Source of the DNA: SAR324 cluster bacterium
Lineage (GTDB): Bacteria; SAR324; NAC60-12
Length of the DNA: 64,000 nt
Direction: 5' to 3'
NCBI GenBank assembly: GCA_028281495.1
Contig: JANQJU010000100.1
Location: forward strand, 124,001 to 188,000
Position 1 is the first letter of the stretch. Each line of letters opens with the position of its first letter. A model generated the notes under the pieces. The model worked only from the letters and a program-made list of their open reading frames with translations. It was not told the DNA's origin and searched no databases. Below are positions 1-9,225 of the stretch, one piece after another. Both the position numbers and the translations under genes were made by a program.

Positions 1-126
1 TGTAGTGAGGTGTTCGAATTGAAACAACGACTGGGCTGAAGATAAGGGCACAAAGCAAATTAACCCTAGCCAGCACCACAGGCTCACAACAGCAAATTGA
101 AGTTTTTTCTGTAACGATTTCTGCAT
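1..126 (-). CDS. N-terminus of a secreted protein, cut by the window edge
   Basis: An open frame of 42 codons starts at an ATG at 126 on the minus strand and runs off the left edge. It reads MQKSLQKKLQFAVVSLWCW followed by a hydrophobic stretch and the tripeptide SSAQS, a convincing signal peptide with a positively charged start, a hydrophobic core and a likely cleavage site after Ala-Gln or just before it. An AGGAG sits very close (2 nt) upstream of the ATG. The mature protein lies outside the window, so no function can be given. It is divergent from the gene starting at 431. Confidence 0.55.
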   Translation of the reverse strand, partial: MQKSLQKKLQFAVVSLWCWLGLICFVPLSSAQSLFQFEHLTT

Positions 127-430
127 GGCTCCTCTATGGAAAAGAGATTTAGGGAAGTCTGAAGCTTGGAAATAAACTCGCTTGCCAGTTTGGATAGCGT
201 TTCTCGATTAAGGGTTGAGAGAAACTGGAAAAATAAATAGCACGTTCCTTGTCATAGCCAAAGAGACTGGAAAATCCAGGTCTAAATGTCTTGTTGAAAA
301 TAGAAGGTTGGTTCGAAAGAAGAGAACTATACAGTTAATAGATTTGCTGATACAAGGGGTTCCAAATTAAGAAATCATGTGTTGGAACGTTCGTTTTTTT
401 TATAAATTTCTATAATTGGGGCATCAGGGA
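127..430. other. Divergent intergenic region, no gene seen
   Basis: About 300 bases between the divergent starts at 126 (minus) and 431 (plus). It is AT-rich towards its right end, with a T-run near 393-400, and should hold promoters for both neighbours. No small gene, tRNA or clear hairpin was recognised. Confidence 0.4.
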
Positions 431-1336
431 ATGCAAGAAACGATTCTAAAATATAATTCAAGTGTTAATACAACATCAACATCGACGTTAAGTACATGGA
501 TGCAAAAGGCGGATCAAGAATGGATCAATTGGTATCACGGAATGGACATTCGTACCGGAAATAGGAAGGGTGAGCTGGCAAACAAACGTGATAACGAGAA
601 TGGGATTTTGTTTTTGGTCGAGTACTATATCTTGAAGATCTTGTTGGATAGCTTCACTCAGACCGATGCCCAAACTTTTGAAACGATTGTCCGGTCTCTC
701 CAATGTCGATGTCCTCGCGGAAACCCCATCCCTGGGTTATATGATCGAGGCGCTAACGAATCGGTGACGGTTCCACCCGAAAAACGTCGCACGATTTCGC
801 ATGACAACTTAACCGCCATTTCGGTCATGTCTCGCTATCTGAATTTACCGTTTGCCCAGGAAATTGCGCAACACGGACTACGGAATCAAATGCGCTTTGA
901 CAACGTCTATCCAGACCACCCTCGCTGGAGACGATTCCAACACCCACGAGATTGGTACTTTTGGCTCGCGAATGGAGGCTATGGTTGGCTTGCTTGGATT
1001 TTTTATCCCTTCTTTTTTTTGAACAATGTACTCACTTGCTTCAAACCTCATCAAGGGCATAAAATTTCGGGCCGTTTGCTGATGTTCACTCGATTGGAAT
1101 TGGGAAGCCGTTGGTCCATCTTAATGAGAATCAACAAGTGGGTTTGCTATGCGATTATGACCGGGCGTTATGGAGAGCATTGGCTGCATGAAATCATGTC
1201 GAAATACAACGCCTTCCGAAATCCACTGCACCCCAACCGCAATTTGTCGCAATGGATTGTTTCCAATGGAGTTTGGCTCAAACCTGTGGATCGCGAAATT
1301 TTCGATTCCCTGCCCATTGAAAACGTGACGAAGTGA
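431..1336 (+). CDS. Unknown protein with a hydrophobic central segment
   Basis: Protein of 301 residues, not recognised. The ATG at 431 is preferred over an upstream TTG at 416, although neither has a good Shine-Dalgarno site. The protein starts with a Ser/Thr-rich stretch, then a region with ENGILFLVEYYILK and the motif ISHDNLTAI (around residues 115-125), and an aromatic hydrophobic stretch near residues 175-200 (WLAWIFYPFFFLNN) that could be a membrane-associated helix. The remainder is basic and Trp-rich. It lies 21 nt upstream of the ABC exporter gene and is probably cotranscribed with it, so a role linked to the exporter or its cargo is possible. That is inference from position only. 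Confidence 0.7.
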   Translation: MQETILKYNSSVNTTSTSTLSTWMQKADQEWINWYHGMDIRTGNRKGELANKRDNENGILFLVEYYILKILLDSFTQTDAQTFETIVRSLQCRCPRGNPIPGLYDRGANESVTVPPEKRRTISHDNLTAISVMSRYLNLPFAQEIAQHGLRNQMRFDNVYPDHPRWRRFQHPRDWYFWLANGGYGWLAWIFYPFFFLNNVLTCFKPHQGHKISGRLLMFTRLELGSRWSILMRINKWVCYAIMTGRYGEHWLHEIMSKYNAFRNPLHPNRNLSQWIVSNGVWLKPVDREIFDSLPIENVTK

Positions 1337-1357
1337 ATGAAAGTATAAAAACGTTTC

Positions 1358-3154
1358 ATGGAATTTAAGTTCATCTTAGCGAATATCAAAGAATCCCTCG
1401 CCCCTTACCGGTTCCGGGTTTGGCTTTTGATCATTTCCTCGATTATTGCAACGGGTGTGAATGTGATTCAACCCAGAGTTTATGGTTGGGTGATTGACAC
1501 CATTACCAAAGGTTTGGATCCTGAAAACCTCAAGGAACTGGCCCAATTTCTGTTCTTGTTGATGGGCGTGTATGTGGTTCAGGCCGTGCTCAACTATAAG
1601 AATACTTACTCTCTGGCGTTTTTAACTCACACCGTCATCATCAACATCAAAACAAAAGTGCATTCGCATCTTTTGTCCATGTCTTCTTCTTTTTTTGATC
1701 AAAAGGGCACCGGAGAATTGGTGGCTCGCATCACCTCGGATTTGCACAGTTTGGTAGGGTTGGGGCGAATTTTTATTGGAGGGTTTCGCAATCTTGTCCT
1801 CATGATCGGAGGGATCGTCATGATGACCGGGATCAACCAAGAATTGATGCTCATCTGGTGTGTGTTGACCCCGATTTATGTGGCGCTGGCCTACTGGGAG
1901 GGAAAATTCAACTACAAAATGACAGAAAACATGCAGCAGAATAATGCCATTTCGACCTCCATTTTCCATGAAAGCATTTTAGGCATTCGCACGGTGCAAC
2001 TCTTCAATCGAGAAGCATATGAATTCAAAAACTACTCTTTCAGTTTGAATCAACTGTTGCAGAGCATTCTCACGAAACTGAAAATCGGAAAAGGGTTGTC
2101 CGCGATATCCGAACTGCTGGCCCATTCCATCACCATTGCCATTCTTTATTTTGGGGCGACACGGGTGGGCGATTCGCTTACCATTGGTGAGTTGATGGCA
2201 TTTCTGCTGTATACGGAAGTGACCTTATCCTCCGGACAAAAACTGAGGGCAATCTGGACCCTCGCTCACGAAATACTAGGATCCACTAAAAATGTGATTG
2301 GAATCCTCAATAAGCCACCGGAGATTGCCAGCCCCCCCAATCCGGCTGCCGCTCCCCAATTTGAGGACGTTTTACAGTTCAAGCATGTTTACTTCAACTA
2401 CCCGTCTGCCCCTGAAAAAAAGATCTTGGCCAACATCAACTTAACGATCCAACGTGGGGAAATGGTTGCCTTTGTGGGATATTCCGGCTCGGGAAAATCC
2501 ACGATTTTGAACCTGATCACGCGTTTGTATGAGGCCAACGAAGGACAAATTCTCATTGATCATCACGATATCAAAAAGTTCGACCTCCACGAATTGCGTG
2601 AAATGATCGCCGTCGTGGACCAAGACACCTTTATCTTTTCCGGAACCATTCAAGACAACATTCGCTTCGGCAAAGAAGATGCTGCCGACTATGAAGTCGA
2701 AGGCGCCGCCATTATGGCCCAATTGCACGATTTCATTGTCTCGGATCCTCAGGGTTACCAAATGAAGCTGGGAAAAGGGGGCGTGCAACTGAGTCGGGGG
2801 CAACAACAACGTTTGTCCATCGCTCGTGCGATTTTGGCCAATCCCAAACTGTTCCTGTTGGACGAAGCCACCAGCGCCCTGGATATGGAAACGGAAGCCA
2901 GCATCGTGAGCGTGTTCGAGCATCTACGAAAACGTTCCACCATCTTGGTGGTCGCCCATCGCTTGAGCACTGTCCTGAACGCCGACCGCATCGTTGCTTT
3001 GGAAAATGGAAGGATTGTGGAGGTCGGCTCGCATGCGGAACTTCTGGCCCAAGGCGGACTCTATGCACGTCTCTATCAAACCCAATTTCGAGTCCAAGAT
3101 GCGTTGCGACAACAACACATCGTGCAAACCCACACCTCACTTTCCGACAGTTAG
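1358..3154 (+). CDS. ABC exporter, fused membrane and ATPase domains (MsbA/lipid-exporter type)
   Basis: 598-residue half-transporter of the type I exporter superfamily. The first ~320 residues form the six-helix membrane domain. The C-terminal half has a complete nucleotide-binding domain: Walker A GYSGSGKST (about residue 374), signature LSRGQQQR (about 477), Walker B LFLLDEATSALD (about 498) and the H-loop in AHRLST. Such proteins act as homodimers, or as heterodimers with a second half-transporter, in the inner membrane and export lipids, peptides or drugs. The substrate cannot be told from the sequence. All ATPase residues are present, so it should be active alone. It follows the unknown gene at 431 with a 21-nt gap. 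No adaptor or outer-membrane channel gene is adjacent. Confidence 0.92.
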   Translation: MEFKFILANIKESLAPYRFRVWLLIISSIIATGVNVIQPRVYGWVIDTITKGLDPENLKELAQFLFLLMGVYVVQAVLNYKNTYSLAFLTHTVIINIKTKVHSHLLSMSSSFFDQKGTGELVARITSDLHSLVGLGRIFIGGFRNLVLMIGGIVMMTGINQELMLIWCVLTPIYVALAYWEGKFNYKMTENMQQNNAISTSIFHESILGIRTVQLFNREAYEFKNYSFSLNQLLQSILTKLKIGKGLSAISELLAHSITIAILYFGATRVGDSLTIGELMAFLLYTEVTLSSGQKLRAIWTLAHEILGSTKNVIGILNKPPEIASPPNPAAAPQFEDVLQFKHVYFNYPSAPEKKILANINLTIQRGEMVAFVGYSGSGKSTILNLITRLYEANEGQILIDHHDIKKFDLHELREMIAVVDQDTFIFSGTIQDNIRFGKEDAADYEVEGAAIMAQLHDFIVSDPQGYQMKLGKGGVQLSRGQQQRLSIARAILANPKLFLLDEATSALDMETEASIVSVFEHLRKRSTILVVAHRLSTVLNADRIVALENGRIVEVGSHAELLAQGGLYARLYQTQFRVQDALRQQHIVQTHTSLSDS

Positions 3155-3451
3155 TGGTTGCCCTGACCGATGCTCTCCTTTTTTAAGTCAATGATAATAG
3201 GCAACTCTAGCAGGGGTCAGAATAGGAAATATGAGGGAATTGCATAGAGTGTGGTGGACGATGGGTTGGGGTTCCCTATTCTCTGAACGGGGCAATCCGC
3301 GTTTGATGATTGATTCGACACGATGTTCACTATCATGAGGTGGGGTTCCAACCGGTAGGCAGCGACACGGTTCGAGTTGATTATTATTATATTGATATGT
3401 ACTTTAGTGGTAATAATATGTGTATATTAATTCACAAAATTGGAGCTTTCC
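3155..3451. other. Intergenic region with AT-rich promoter-like stretch
   Basis: Nearly 300 bases. The right part (about 3379-3432) is strongly AT-rich, with TATTATTATAT- and TAATAATATG-like stretches, and is the likely promoter of the small gene at 3452. No other gene is visible. Confidence 0.4.
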
Positions 3452-3637
3452 ATGCAAGCAGCTCAACCTGTCACAGCCAAAAAAAAAGAAACTCTGAAAA
3501 CTGAAGAAACGCCTCAAAAGCGAGACACAGACCCAAAAGAAATGTCGGTTGATGAGATTTATGAGCGGGCATTTCAATCAATGCAGAAGCGGATTGAGTC
3601 AGAAACCGGAAGCTCCGTTTCCAGTCCGGCTCTCTAA
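3452..3637 (+). CDS. Small charged protein, unknown
   Basis: 61-residue protein starting at the ATG at 3452, with GGAG seven bases upstream, which decides this start over a TTG at 3440. It is very rich in Lys, Glu, Thr and Gln in its first half. It then has a predicted amphipathic helix with SVDEIYERAFQSMQKRIE and a Ser-rich end. There is no membrane segment or Cys. It looks like a small soluble, partly disordered protein. An 8-bp inverted repeat begins at its stop codon. No function can be assigned. Confidence 0.5.
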   Translation: MQAAQPVTAKKKETLKTEETPQKRDTDPKEMSVDEIYERAFQSMQKRIESETGSSVSSPAL

Positions 3638-3662
3638 GCCACCTCCTTATTCAAGTGGCTTA
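3635..3662 (+). terminator. Hairpin at the end of the small gene
   Basis: TAAGCCAC at 3635-3642 pairs perfectly with GTGGCTTA at 3655-3662 (8 bp, 12-nt loop), and the stem includes the stop codon. There is no T-run after it, so it is not a classical intrinsic terminator. It may protect the 3' end instead. Confidence 0.4.
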
Positions 3663-3816
3663 TGACCAAGCTCTCACCACGTAATATAGCGATAATTTAG
3701 ACATTCTTTTCAGGATTTGGATTCAAGGGTATTCGCAACACTTCCCTGCAAAAGTTCCACTCAATCCTCCTCATGAGCGCCTCCTCTTAGTAGCGGCCCA
3801 CAAAATCTCGAAACTC

Positions 3817-4098
3817 ATGCCTCCTATCTCGCGCAACCGTGCCAATCCGTACCGATTGGCTGCTGCTCATTGTGTCATACTTCGCGACTATTCCGTTTTT
3901 GAGAAATTGGACCCGCTCTCCCCTTTGTATCGAGAAGCAATTGCGGAAGTGTTTCTGTCATTGTGTGGGTGCGATATACTTCCTAAAAACAGTTTAAAGA
4001 ATGTCCAGACACTCACAGCGCGGGTATCACTGGATATCGATGCCCTAGAGGCATTAGGAGAGATTTTACATACTGCCTACTCATTCCATTCCAACTAG
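3817..4098 (+). CDS. Unknown 93-residue protein
   Basis: A possible small gene of 93 residues. It has no recognisable domain, no clear Shine-Dalgarno site at its ATG, and a composition compatible with a soluble helical protein (sequences such as YREAIAEVFLSLCG and LDIDALEALGEIL). It lies between the small gene at 3452 and a broken AAA-ATPase gene, in a stretch of degraded sequence. It could be real, or the remnant of a larger gene. Confidence 0.35.
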   Translation: MPPISRNRANPYRLAAAHCVILRDYSVFEKLDPLSPLYREAIAEVFLSLCGCDILPKNSLKNVQTLTARVSLDIDALEALGEILHTAYSFHSN

Positions 4099-4138
4099 CT
4101 CGAACTCCCAAAAAATTCAAAGTGGCTTCACTAAAAAG

Positions 4139-4923
4139 TCATTCACATTTGTAGCGTTCACGGATGATCTCTAGAGTGTGTGCATAGGTTTGATCGTGAG
4201 CCTCTGCCAAAGCCTGAATATAGGAGTGAAAATTGGTTTCCAGCTCTTGTTGATCCCAGCCCAACAAGTTGGCATAGCGTGGATCGAAGCTCAAATCGGT
4301 CAAATTGTTCAATCCTGAAAAAACACCCACCCGTGCAAACTTGCTTACTCCAATGAGGAATGCAAATCGTAAGAATTCGTCACTGGCTTTGATGATGGTG
4401 TAAAAATTTTTAAGAACAGTCTGGTGATGATCTGCCCGTTCTGCGTTTTCCAAGACATCAATCAAGGGTTTGTCATATTCATCGATCAGAATGACAACAG
4501 GTCCCTGAGCTTTGCCCAAGCGGCGAATCAGTTGACGGAAGGCTTGGTACACCGAAATATTTTCAGGGAGTGTAATTTCATGGTCTTCAGCCTGTTCATG
4601 CACGAGTAGGTTGAGGTAGGTTTCCAAATCTTCACTGAGTGCAAAGCTACTAAAATCGAATCGTAGAACAGGGAACGCCTCCCAAGTATAGTCGGATTGA
4701 TCAATCCACAAGCCTCGAAACAACTCACGATTTCCAAGAAATAATTCTTGTAGGGTCGAAATCAGAACCGACTTTCCAAACCGCCTCGGCCTCGCCAAAA
4801 ATACGATCCACTTCCGGATGCAACCAATGGATAGAGATGTTGCGTCTTATCCACATAGGTGAATCCGCCTTGGATGATTTTACGAAAGGTCTGAATGCCT
4901 GCGGGCAAAGGAGGCAAGGACAT
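4139..4923 (-). pseudogene. Frameshifted and truncated AAA-ATPase (PD-(D/E)XK-linked family)
   Basis: The reading begins at 4923 (MSLPPLPAGIQTFRKI) and has the family hallmark YVDKTQHLYPLV. It breaks near 4790 and resumes in another frame with the Walker A-like ARPRRFGKSVLIS. The Walker B-type motif ILIDEYDKP and the sensor region FLIGVSKF follow. It ends at IRERYKCE, where intact relatives continue (typically with WYNGYRF) into a C-terminal nuclease-like domain; intact proteins have about 500 residues. The gene is therefore broken twice, by a frameshift and by loss of the C-terminal half. This family spreads in many copies in bacterial genomes and its function is unknown. A triplicated 11-bp repeat lies just upstream of its start. 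Confidence 0.75.
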
Positions 4924-4936
4924 GCGTGGTCTCATC

Positions 4937-4969
4937 GATTGGAGTATGATTGGAGTATGATTGGAGTGT
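4937..4969. repeat. Three tandem 11-bp repeats (GATTGGAGTAT)
   Basis: GATTGGAGTAT occurs at 4937-4947 and 4948-4958, and GATTGGAGTGT at 4959-4969. They lie just upstream of the broken ATPase gene on its 5' side. Confidence 0.8.
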
Positions 4970-5108
4970 TCTGACAATTTGTTATGAAATTCTCCTTTAT
5001 CATATTTAGACTTGTTTTTCTGGTGCATGAGGCAAAAATTCCCTGGTGACTCTATCCATTTTGCTGTGAAGCTTGACCGTTTCATCGTCCATACATCTAG
5101 GAGCTGAC

Positions 5109-6122
5109 ATGACTACAAACACCCCGTCTTCCCGTCCAGAAAGTACCGAATCGTCCCAAGCGAGCCAGTCCCCATTGGAACAGTTTCCTTTGGAAATCAT
5201 TTATAACAAATTTGCGCGGATGTTCCGCCTCACGGCTTCGAATGCGGTGCGGCAGGTGGTGGATATCACACCGAAATCGACGGAAGTGATACCGTTTGGG
5301 GATGTTATCAAAACGCTATCCGTTCCCGCCTCCATGCATTTGTTTCAGATGATGCCCTTTCAGGGAAATGCCGTGATGGTTTTCGAAAACCGCTTGGTGT
5401 TCACGTTATTGGATATCTTTTTTGGAGGCGGCGGCAAATTCGAAGTGAAAATGGAAGGACGGGATTTCACCGAGATCGAACAACAGTTGATGCAAAGAGT
5501 CGTCACCAGTGCTCTCCACGATTTAGAACACGCCTGGAAATCCACAGTGGAGGTGAAAACTCAATATTTCCGTAGTGAAACCAATCCGCAATTCATAGCC
5601 ATTGTGCCCAATGAGACTCCAACAATTGTGACCCAATTCGAAGTGGACATGGGGAAAGAGCCGATGCATATCACATTGGTCATTCTTGAAGAAATGTTGC
5701 AGCTTCCAGCAGACACCCCCACCTCTTCAGAAAAACCCGAGCTGACCGTTTTGAAAGATCATGAAGCGGATCTGATTGCCCAATATTTTCTCCATGAACA
5801 CCCGCAGACCACCGCATTGGCATTGAGCTACCTGCCGGATGAAACCAAAGTCGCGAAAACTTTGGAGTTGTTTCCAGAGCATCTCCAAACCGATGTGATT
5901 TATCGAATGTCGGCTATGGAAGGGGTTCCTTCGGGAGTGATTCGCGAACTGAACAAAGTGCTGGCCAAAGAGTTGGATCAGATATCAACCATTGTGAAAC
6001 ACGATGGCATCGAATGGGTGGGGAAGGCATTAAAAAAGATGAATGTCGAAACCCGTGGACGCATTCTTTCAGAGATCGAAAACATCGATCCCACTTTGGC
6101 GAACACCCTGAGAGCGGGATGA
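5109..6122 (+). CDS. FliM-FliG hybrid flagellar switch-like protein
   Basis: 337 residues, starting at an ATG with AGGAG five bases upstream. Residues ~30-195 match the FliM middle (CheC-like) domain: IIYNKFARMFRLTASNAVRQ, the segment VPASMHLFQMMPFQGNAVM, the loop LDIFFGGGGK near 105, and NPQFIAIVPNETPTIV. Residues ~229-337 match the FliG middle domain: EHPQTTALALSYLP, then EHLQTDVIYRMSAMEGV, VIRELNKVLAKELDQ, and RGRILSEIENIDPTLANTLR. Missing are the FliM N-terminal CheY-binding peptide, the FliM C-terminal SPOA domain that contacts FliN, and the FliG C-terminal torque domain. It therefore joins the two domains that normally touch each other in the C ring. It could be a built-in scaffold or a regulator of the switch. 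Its stop lies one base from the end of the convergent cyclase gene. Confidence 0.85.
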   Translation: MTTNTPSSRPESTESSQASQSPLEQFPLEIIYNKFARMFRLTASNAVRQVVDITPKSTEVIPFGDVIKTLSVPASMHLFQMMPFQGNAVMVFENRLVFTLLDIFFGGGGKFEVKMEGRDFTEIEQQLMQRVVTSALHDLEHAWKSTVEVKTQYFRSETNPQFIAIVPNETPTIVTQFEVDMGKEPMHITLVILEEMLQLPADTPTSSEKPELTVLKDHEADLIAQYFLHEHPQTTALALSYLPDETKVAKTLELFPEHLQTDVIYRMSAMEGVPSGVIRELNKVLAKELDQISTIVKHDGIEWVGKALKKMNVETRGRILSEIENIDPTLANTLRAG

Positions 6123-6123
6123 A

Positions 6124-8754
6124 TTAGCGGGATTGTTGACTGGGGCAAGGAAAGCCACGACCATCGGTCAAGGAAATCTCTTTTTCGGGGTGTAAACAAC
6201 GGTCGACATACAGGCGTGAGGCGACATCTTCAGGATAGACCTGAAGACACATTTGAAACAGGTGGAGCGCCTCGTCCCAACGCTGTCCGTAAAAGGCAGT
6301 GATCCCTCGATGGTAGGATTCGGATATTTGTTGTTTGCGCTCTCGGACTTCTGCAGGATCGCAGTTAAACACTTCGTAGATTTTAGTGGGAATGTCTTTT
6401 CCTCGAACACTGATGTAATCCAATTCTCGCCACAAAATGGTTCCCGTGTCTCGCGTCATGCGAAAGGTTTCTTCGGATACCAGAATTTTGGAGGAATAGT
6501 ATTTGGTCAACTCCTCAAGTCGAGCGGCGAGGTTGACCACATCTCCCAAGACGGTGGAATCCATTCGATCTTGTGACCCCACGGTTCCGATCACCACTGG
6601 ACCGCTGTGAATACCAATGCCAATAGAAATGGGCGGGTAGCCTGCCACCTGCCGATCTCGGTTGTAAGCGGTGACGGCATTTTGCATTGAAATAGAGGCA
6701 TTGATGGCATTCCGGGCTTCTAAGGCATTTTCTTCTTCTGGGAGATCAAACAAAGCCATGATGGCGTCCCCAACGAATTTATCAATGAAACCATCATGAT
6801 CGTGAATTGTTTGGCTCATGCGTTGAAAATAGGCGTTGAGGAAATTCAACACTTCTTGAGGAGACATGGATTCTGAGAGATGGGTGAACGAACGGATATC
6901 CGAAAAGAGAATGGTAATTACATCACTCTCTGCTTTCCCCAGCTTGATGTTTTCGATGCCTTCTGTGGCAAGACGATGGAGGAATTGTTTGGGAACAAAT
7001 TTTTCGAAAGTTTGAGTCATGGCAGAAATTTTTTCGGATTCCACCAGCTGGATTCGCATCGTTTTTAAATCCTTATAAAGCCGAGCGTTGTTAACGGCAG
7101 TTGCGATGTGGGTCACATAACGTTGAATCCTCTGAATATCGTCTTGGTGGAGAATGAACTCGTTTTTACTATTTCCGAAACAAATAAGCCCAATGACCTG
7201 ATGTTGGACCTCAAGTGGACAAAATAAGAATCCTTGGGTTTCAAAAATATGCCAGACTTCCTGATCTTTAGGGAGAAAGGTGTCAAAAATTTCAGGTGTG
7301 ATGGAAGGCAAATAAATCGGTTCGTTGTGGACGACCGCGTGGGCCAAGACCGTGATTTCTTTGCGGAGGGGAATATGGCAGCCAACCCCAGTTTGGCTTT
7401 GCTCTGGTGTGACTCCCGCCCCATAAACATTGGTGACAACCAGGGTTTGGTTGTTGTCTTGAGTCAACAGAATCCCCAACTGGTCAAAGTTGAACACTTG
7501 CTGCAATCGCTCCATAGCGGTAGCCATCACTTCATCCAATTTCAATGTCGTGTTGACGGCTTGAGCCACTTTATTGAGATGAGTGATTTCTTCGGTTCGC
7601 TCCTTCACCATCCCTTCCAGGTTTTCACTGTAGGCTTCCAATTCTTGGTTTTTTGCCTGAATTGTTTTGTTAGCCACGTTCAATTCTTGATACGAGGATG
7701 CGAGTGAAGCCGACATATTGTTGAAGGCGTTCCCTAAGATACCAAACTCATTGTATCGTCCTGGCTCCACAAAGACGGTTTGGTTCAAATCGCCTTGTGT
7801 GATGGCTTGTACCCCGGTCAACAGATGACTCAAGGGTTTGACAAAACGACGACTGAGTTCGAGCGCAAAAAGAAAACCAATCACGGCCAATCCGAAACTG
7901 GTCAACACTGAAATTTGGATCAAAAAATGAGATTCTGCTTCGATCATCGCCAGATTGTAAGAACGGAGAATGTGCACGGTGATTTCTTCATCAAACCCTG
8001 CCTTGGCTCCTGCCTTTTCGTTTTCTTCTAGTTCCAAACTGAAAACGGTTTCTTGATAGACCTTAGAGTAAGGCGTTTCAGGGGAAGGATCTATAGGGTC
8101 GGCCGCGATCCAGACATCGATATGGGGATCCGGAGAAATGAAATCGTGGGGCATGACATACTGTATTATGAAGGCTCCCAGCTCTCCTGATGTTAGATCT
8201 TCATAGAGACACAGAACCTTGAAGAAGGCGGCGAATTCATTTGCCTTTTCACTGGTCATTAGATTTTTGAGATAATGCTTACCCGCGATAAGGTCTTGTC
8301 CCGTAAACGGATTGTTTCGGTTTTGGACGAGCTGCTGATAATGAGGATCGATGCTGAAGCTTTGGTGATAACGAACCATTTCATCGTCTTCATTGACCAG
8401 GCGAATCATCTTGTTTTGCGAAGGGGCAATCCACTCGATGCTATAAAGATAAGTTAAATCAAAAATGTGGGGGAGTTCCTGATCGAGTAGGTATTCTAAC
8501 GTTTTAGTTTTAGCAGTTTGTGGCTGTTGGGTGAGAAACGAAGACCAACTCGCCAGCGTATGAATCTCTCGTTCTCGATTTTGAGAGTATTCAGAGAGAC
8601 GTTCGCCGTCTTTGATCAGCACTGCATCCAATTGCTCACGGTATTTTCGGTCGTTCGCTTGGGTATAAGAATAGAGCAGTATCACCCCGATGAGGGCGGC
8701 AAGGAAGAAAGAGACTAAGGAGAGACTCAGAGCGAGTTTGAATTTAACCGACAT
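6124..8754 (-). CDS. Membrane adenylate cyclase with periplasmic sensor, HAMP and GAF domains
   Basis: 876 residues. TM1 at ~7-29, a periplasmic sensor domain of ~250 residues, TM2 at ~283-303, HAMP to ~355, coiled coil, GAF from ~393, then a class III nucleotide cyclase domain at ~610-790. Metal-binding aspartates are in LFSDIRSF (~614) and KFVGDAIMALFD (~661). The Lys before the second motif and Thr in STVLGDVVN (~740) fit ATP as substrate. The tail (~800-876) looks TPR-like (SYHRGITAFYGQRWDEAL). It should make cAMP in response to a periplasmic signal and a small molecule bound by GAF. It is the last gene of an operon with the porin and a phosphate-binding-like protein (33-nt gap), which suggests these supply or shape the signal. 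A GGGA Shine-Dalgarno site precedes the start. Confidence 0.9.
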   Translation of the reverse strand: MSVKFKLALSLSLVSFFLAALIGVILLYSYTQANDRKYREQLDAVLIKDGERLSEYSQNREREIHTLASWSSFLTQQPQTAKTKTLEYLLDQELPHIFDLTYLYSIEWIAPSQNKMIRLVNEDDEMVRYHQSFSIDPHYQQLVQNRNNPFTGQDLIAGKHYLKNLMTSEKANEFAAFFKVLCLYEDLTSGELGAFIIQYVMPHDFISPDPHIDVWIAADPIDPSPETPYSKVYQETVFSLELEENEKAGAKAGFDEEITVHILRSYNLAMIEAESHFLIQISVLTSFGLAVIGFLFALELSRRFVKPLSHLLTGVQAITQGDLNQTVFVEPGRYNEFGILGNAFNNMSASLASSYQELNVANKTIQAKNQELEAYSENLEGMVKERTEEITHLNKVAQAVNTTLKLDEVMATAMERLQQVFNFDQLGILLTQDNNQTLVVTNVYGAGVTPEQSQTGVGCHIPLRKEITVLAHAVVHNEPIYLPSITPEIFDTFLPKDQEVWHIFETQGFLFCPLEVQHQVIGLICFGNSKNEFILHQDDIQRIQRYVTHIATAVNNARLYKDLKTMRIQLVESEKISAMTQTFEKFVPKQFLHRLATEGIENIKLGKAESDVITILFSDIRSFTHLSESMSPQEVLNFLNAYFQRMSQTIHDHDGFIDKFVGDAIMALFDLPEEENALEARNAINASISMQNAVTAYNRDRQVAGYPPISIGIGIHSGPVVIGTVGSQDRMDSTVLGDVVNLAARLEELTKYYSSKILVSEETFRMTRDTGTILWRELDYISVRGKDIPTKIYEVFNCDPAEVRERKQQISESYHRGITAFYGQRWDEALHLFQMCLQVYPEDVASRLYVDRCLHPEKEISLTDGRGFPCPSQQSR

Positions 8755-8786
8755 GATTCCCTGCTGAACATGAGGAGGTCCCGATT

Positions 8787-9212
8787 TTATGAATCAACGG
8801 GAAACGTAAACACCACACGGAACCCTTGACTCCTCGACCGCTTCACAATCCCAATAGCCGATTTGTTGCGTTTCACGAGCGAGAGTGTTCCTCGTGTGGA
8901 CTTTTTTTTGGGGGGGAACACACGCCTCCCCTGTTCTTTGAGGAGAAAGTAGTGTTCTTCCATTTCTTGAAGTGTGGTCCCGAGCGCTTGGAAAAATGAA
9001 TCGCGAACGGACCGCTTCTTCAAAATATACAGCACGATGTTGCTATGGTCTGACCACGTTTTGGTTTCGAGTTTATAAATTCTTAGTAATGTTTTAGGCG
9101 TTAGGATTTCTTGATTTTCGGGATGGACGATGACGGCATACTCCGCTGGTTGAGCTGAAGCGAATACACCAGCAAAGCAAATTCCGATAAATAAAAAAAT
9201 CACGGCTTTCAT
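8787..9212 (-). CDS. Small periplasmic phosphate-binding-like (PBP-like) protein
   Basis: 141 residues with a signal peptide (ILFLFIG-like hydrophobic core, cleavage after ASA near residue 20). The mature part resembles the short PstS-like domains that begin with YAVIVHPEN and have LLRIYKLETKTWSDH and a later SRSQGFRVV. These domains are shorter than true phosphate-binding proteins (about 300 residues) and are usually coupled to sensor proteins, not to transporters. It lies between a porin gene (13-nt gap) and the adenylate cyclase gene, so it is a good candidate for a periplasmic ligand-sensing partner of the cyclase. No ABC permease or ATPase is adjacent. The family assignment is moderately sure; the ligand is unknown. 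Confidence 0.65.
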   Translation of the reverse strand: MKAVIFLFIGICFAGVFASAQPAEYAVIVHPENQEILTPKTLLRIYKLETKTWSDHSNIVLYILKKRSVRDSFFQALGTTLQEMEEHYFLLKEQGRRVFPPKKKSTRGTLSLVKRNKSAIGIVKRSRSQGFRVVFTFPVDS

Positions 9213-9225
9213 GGCTTTTTCTGAA

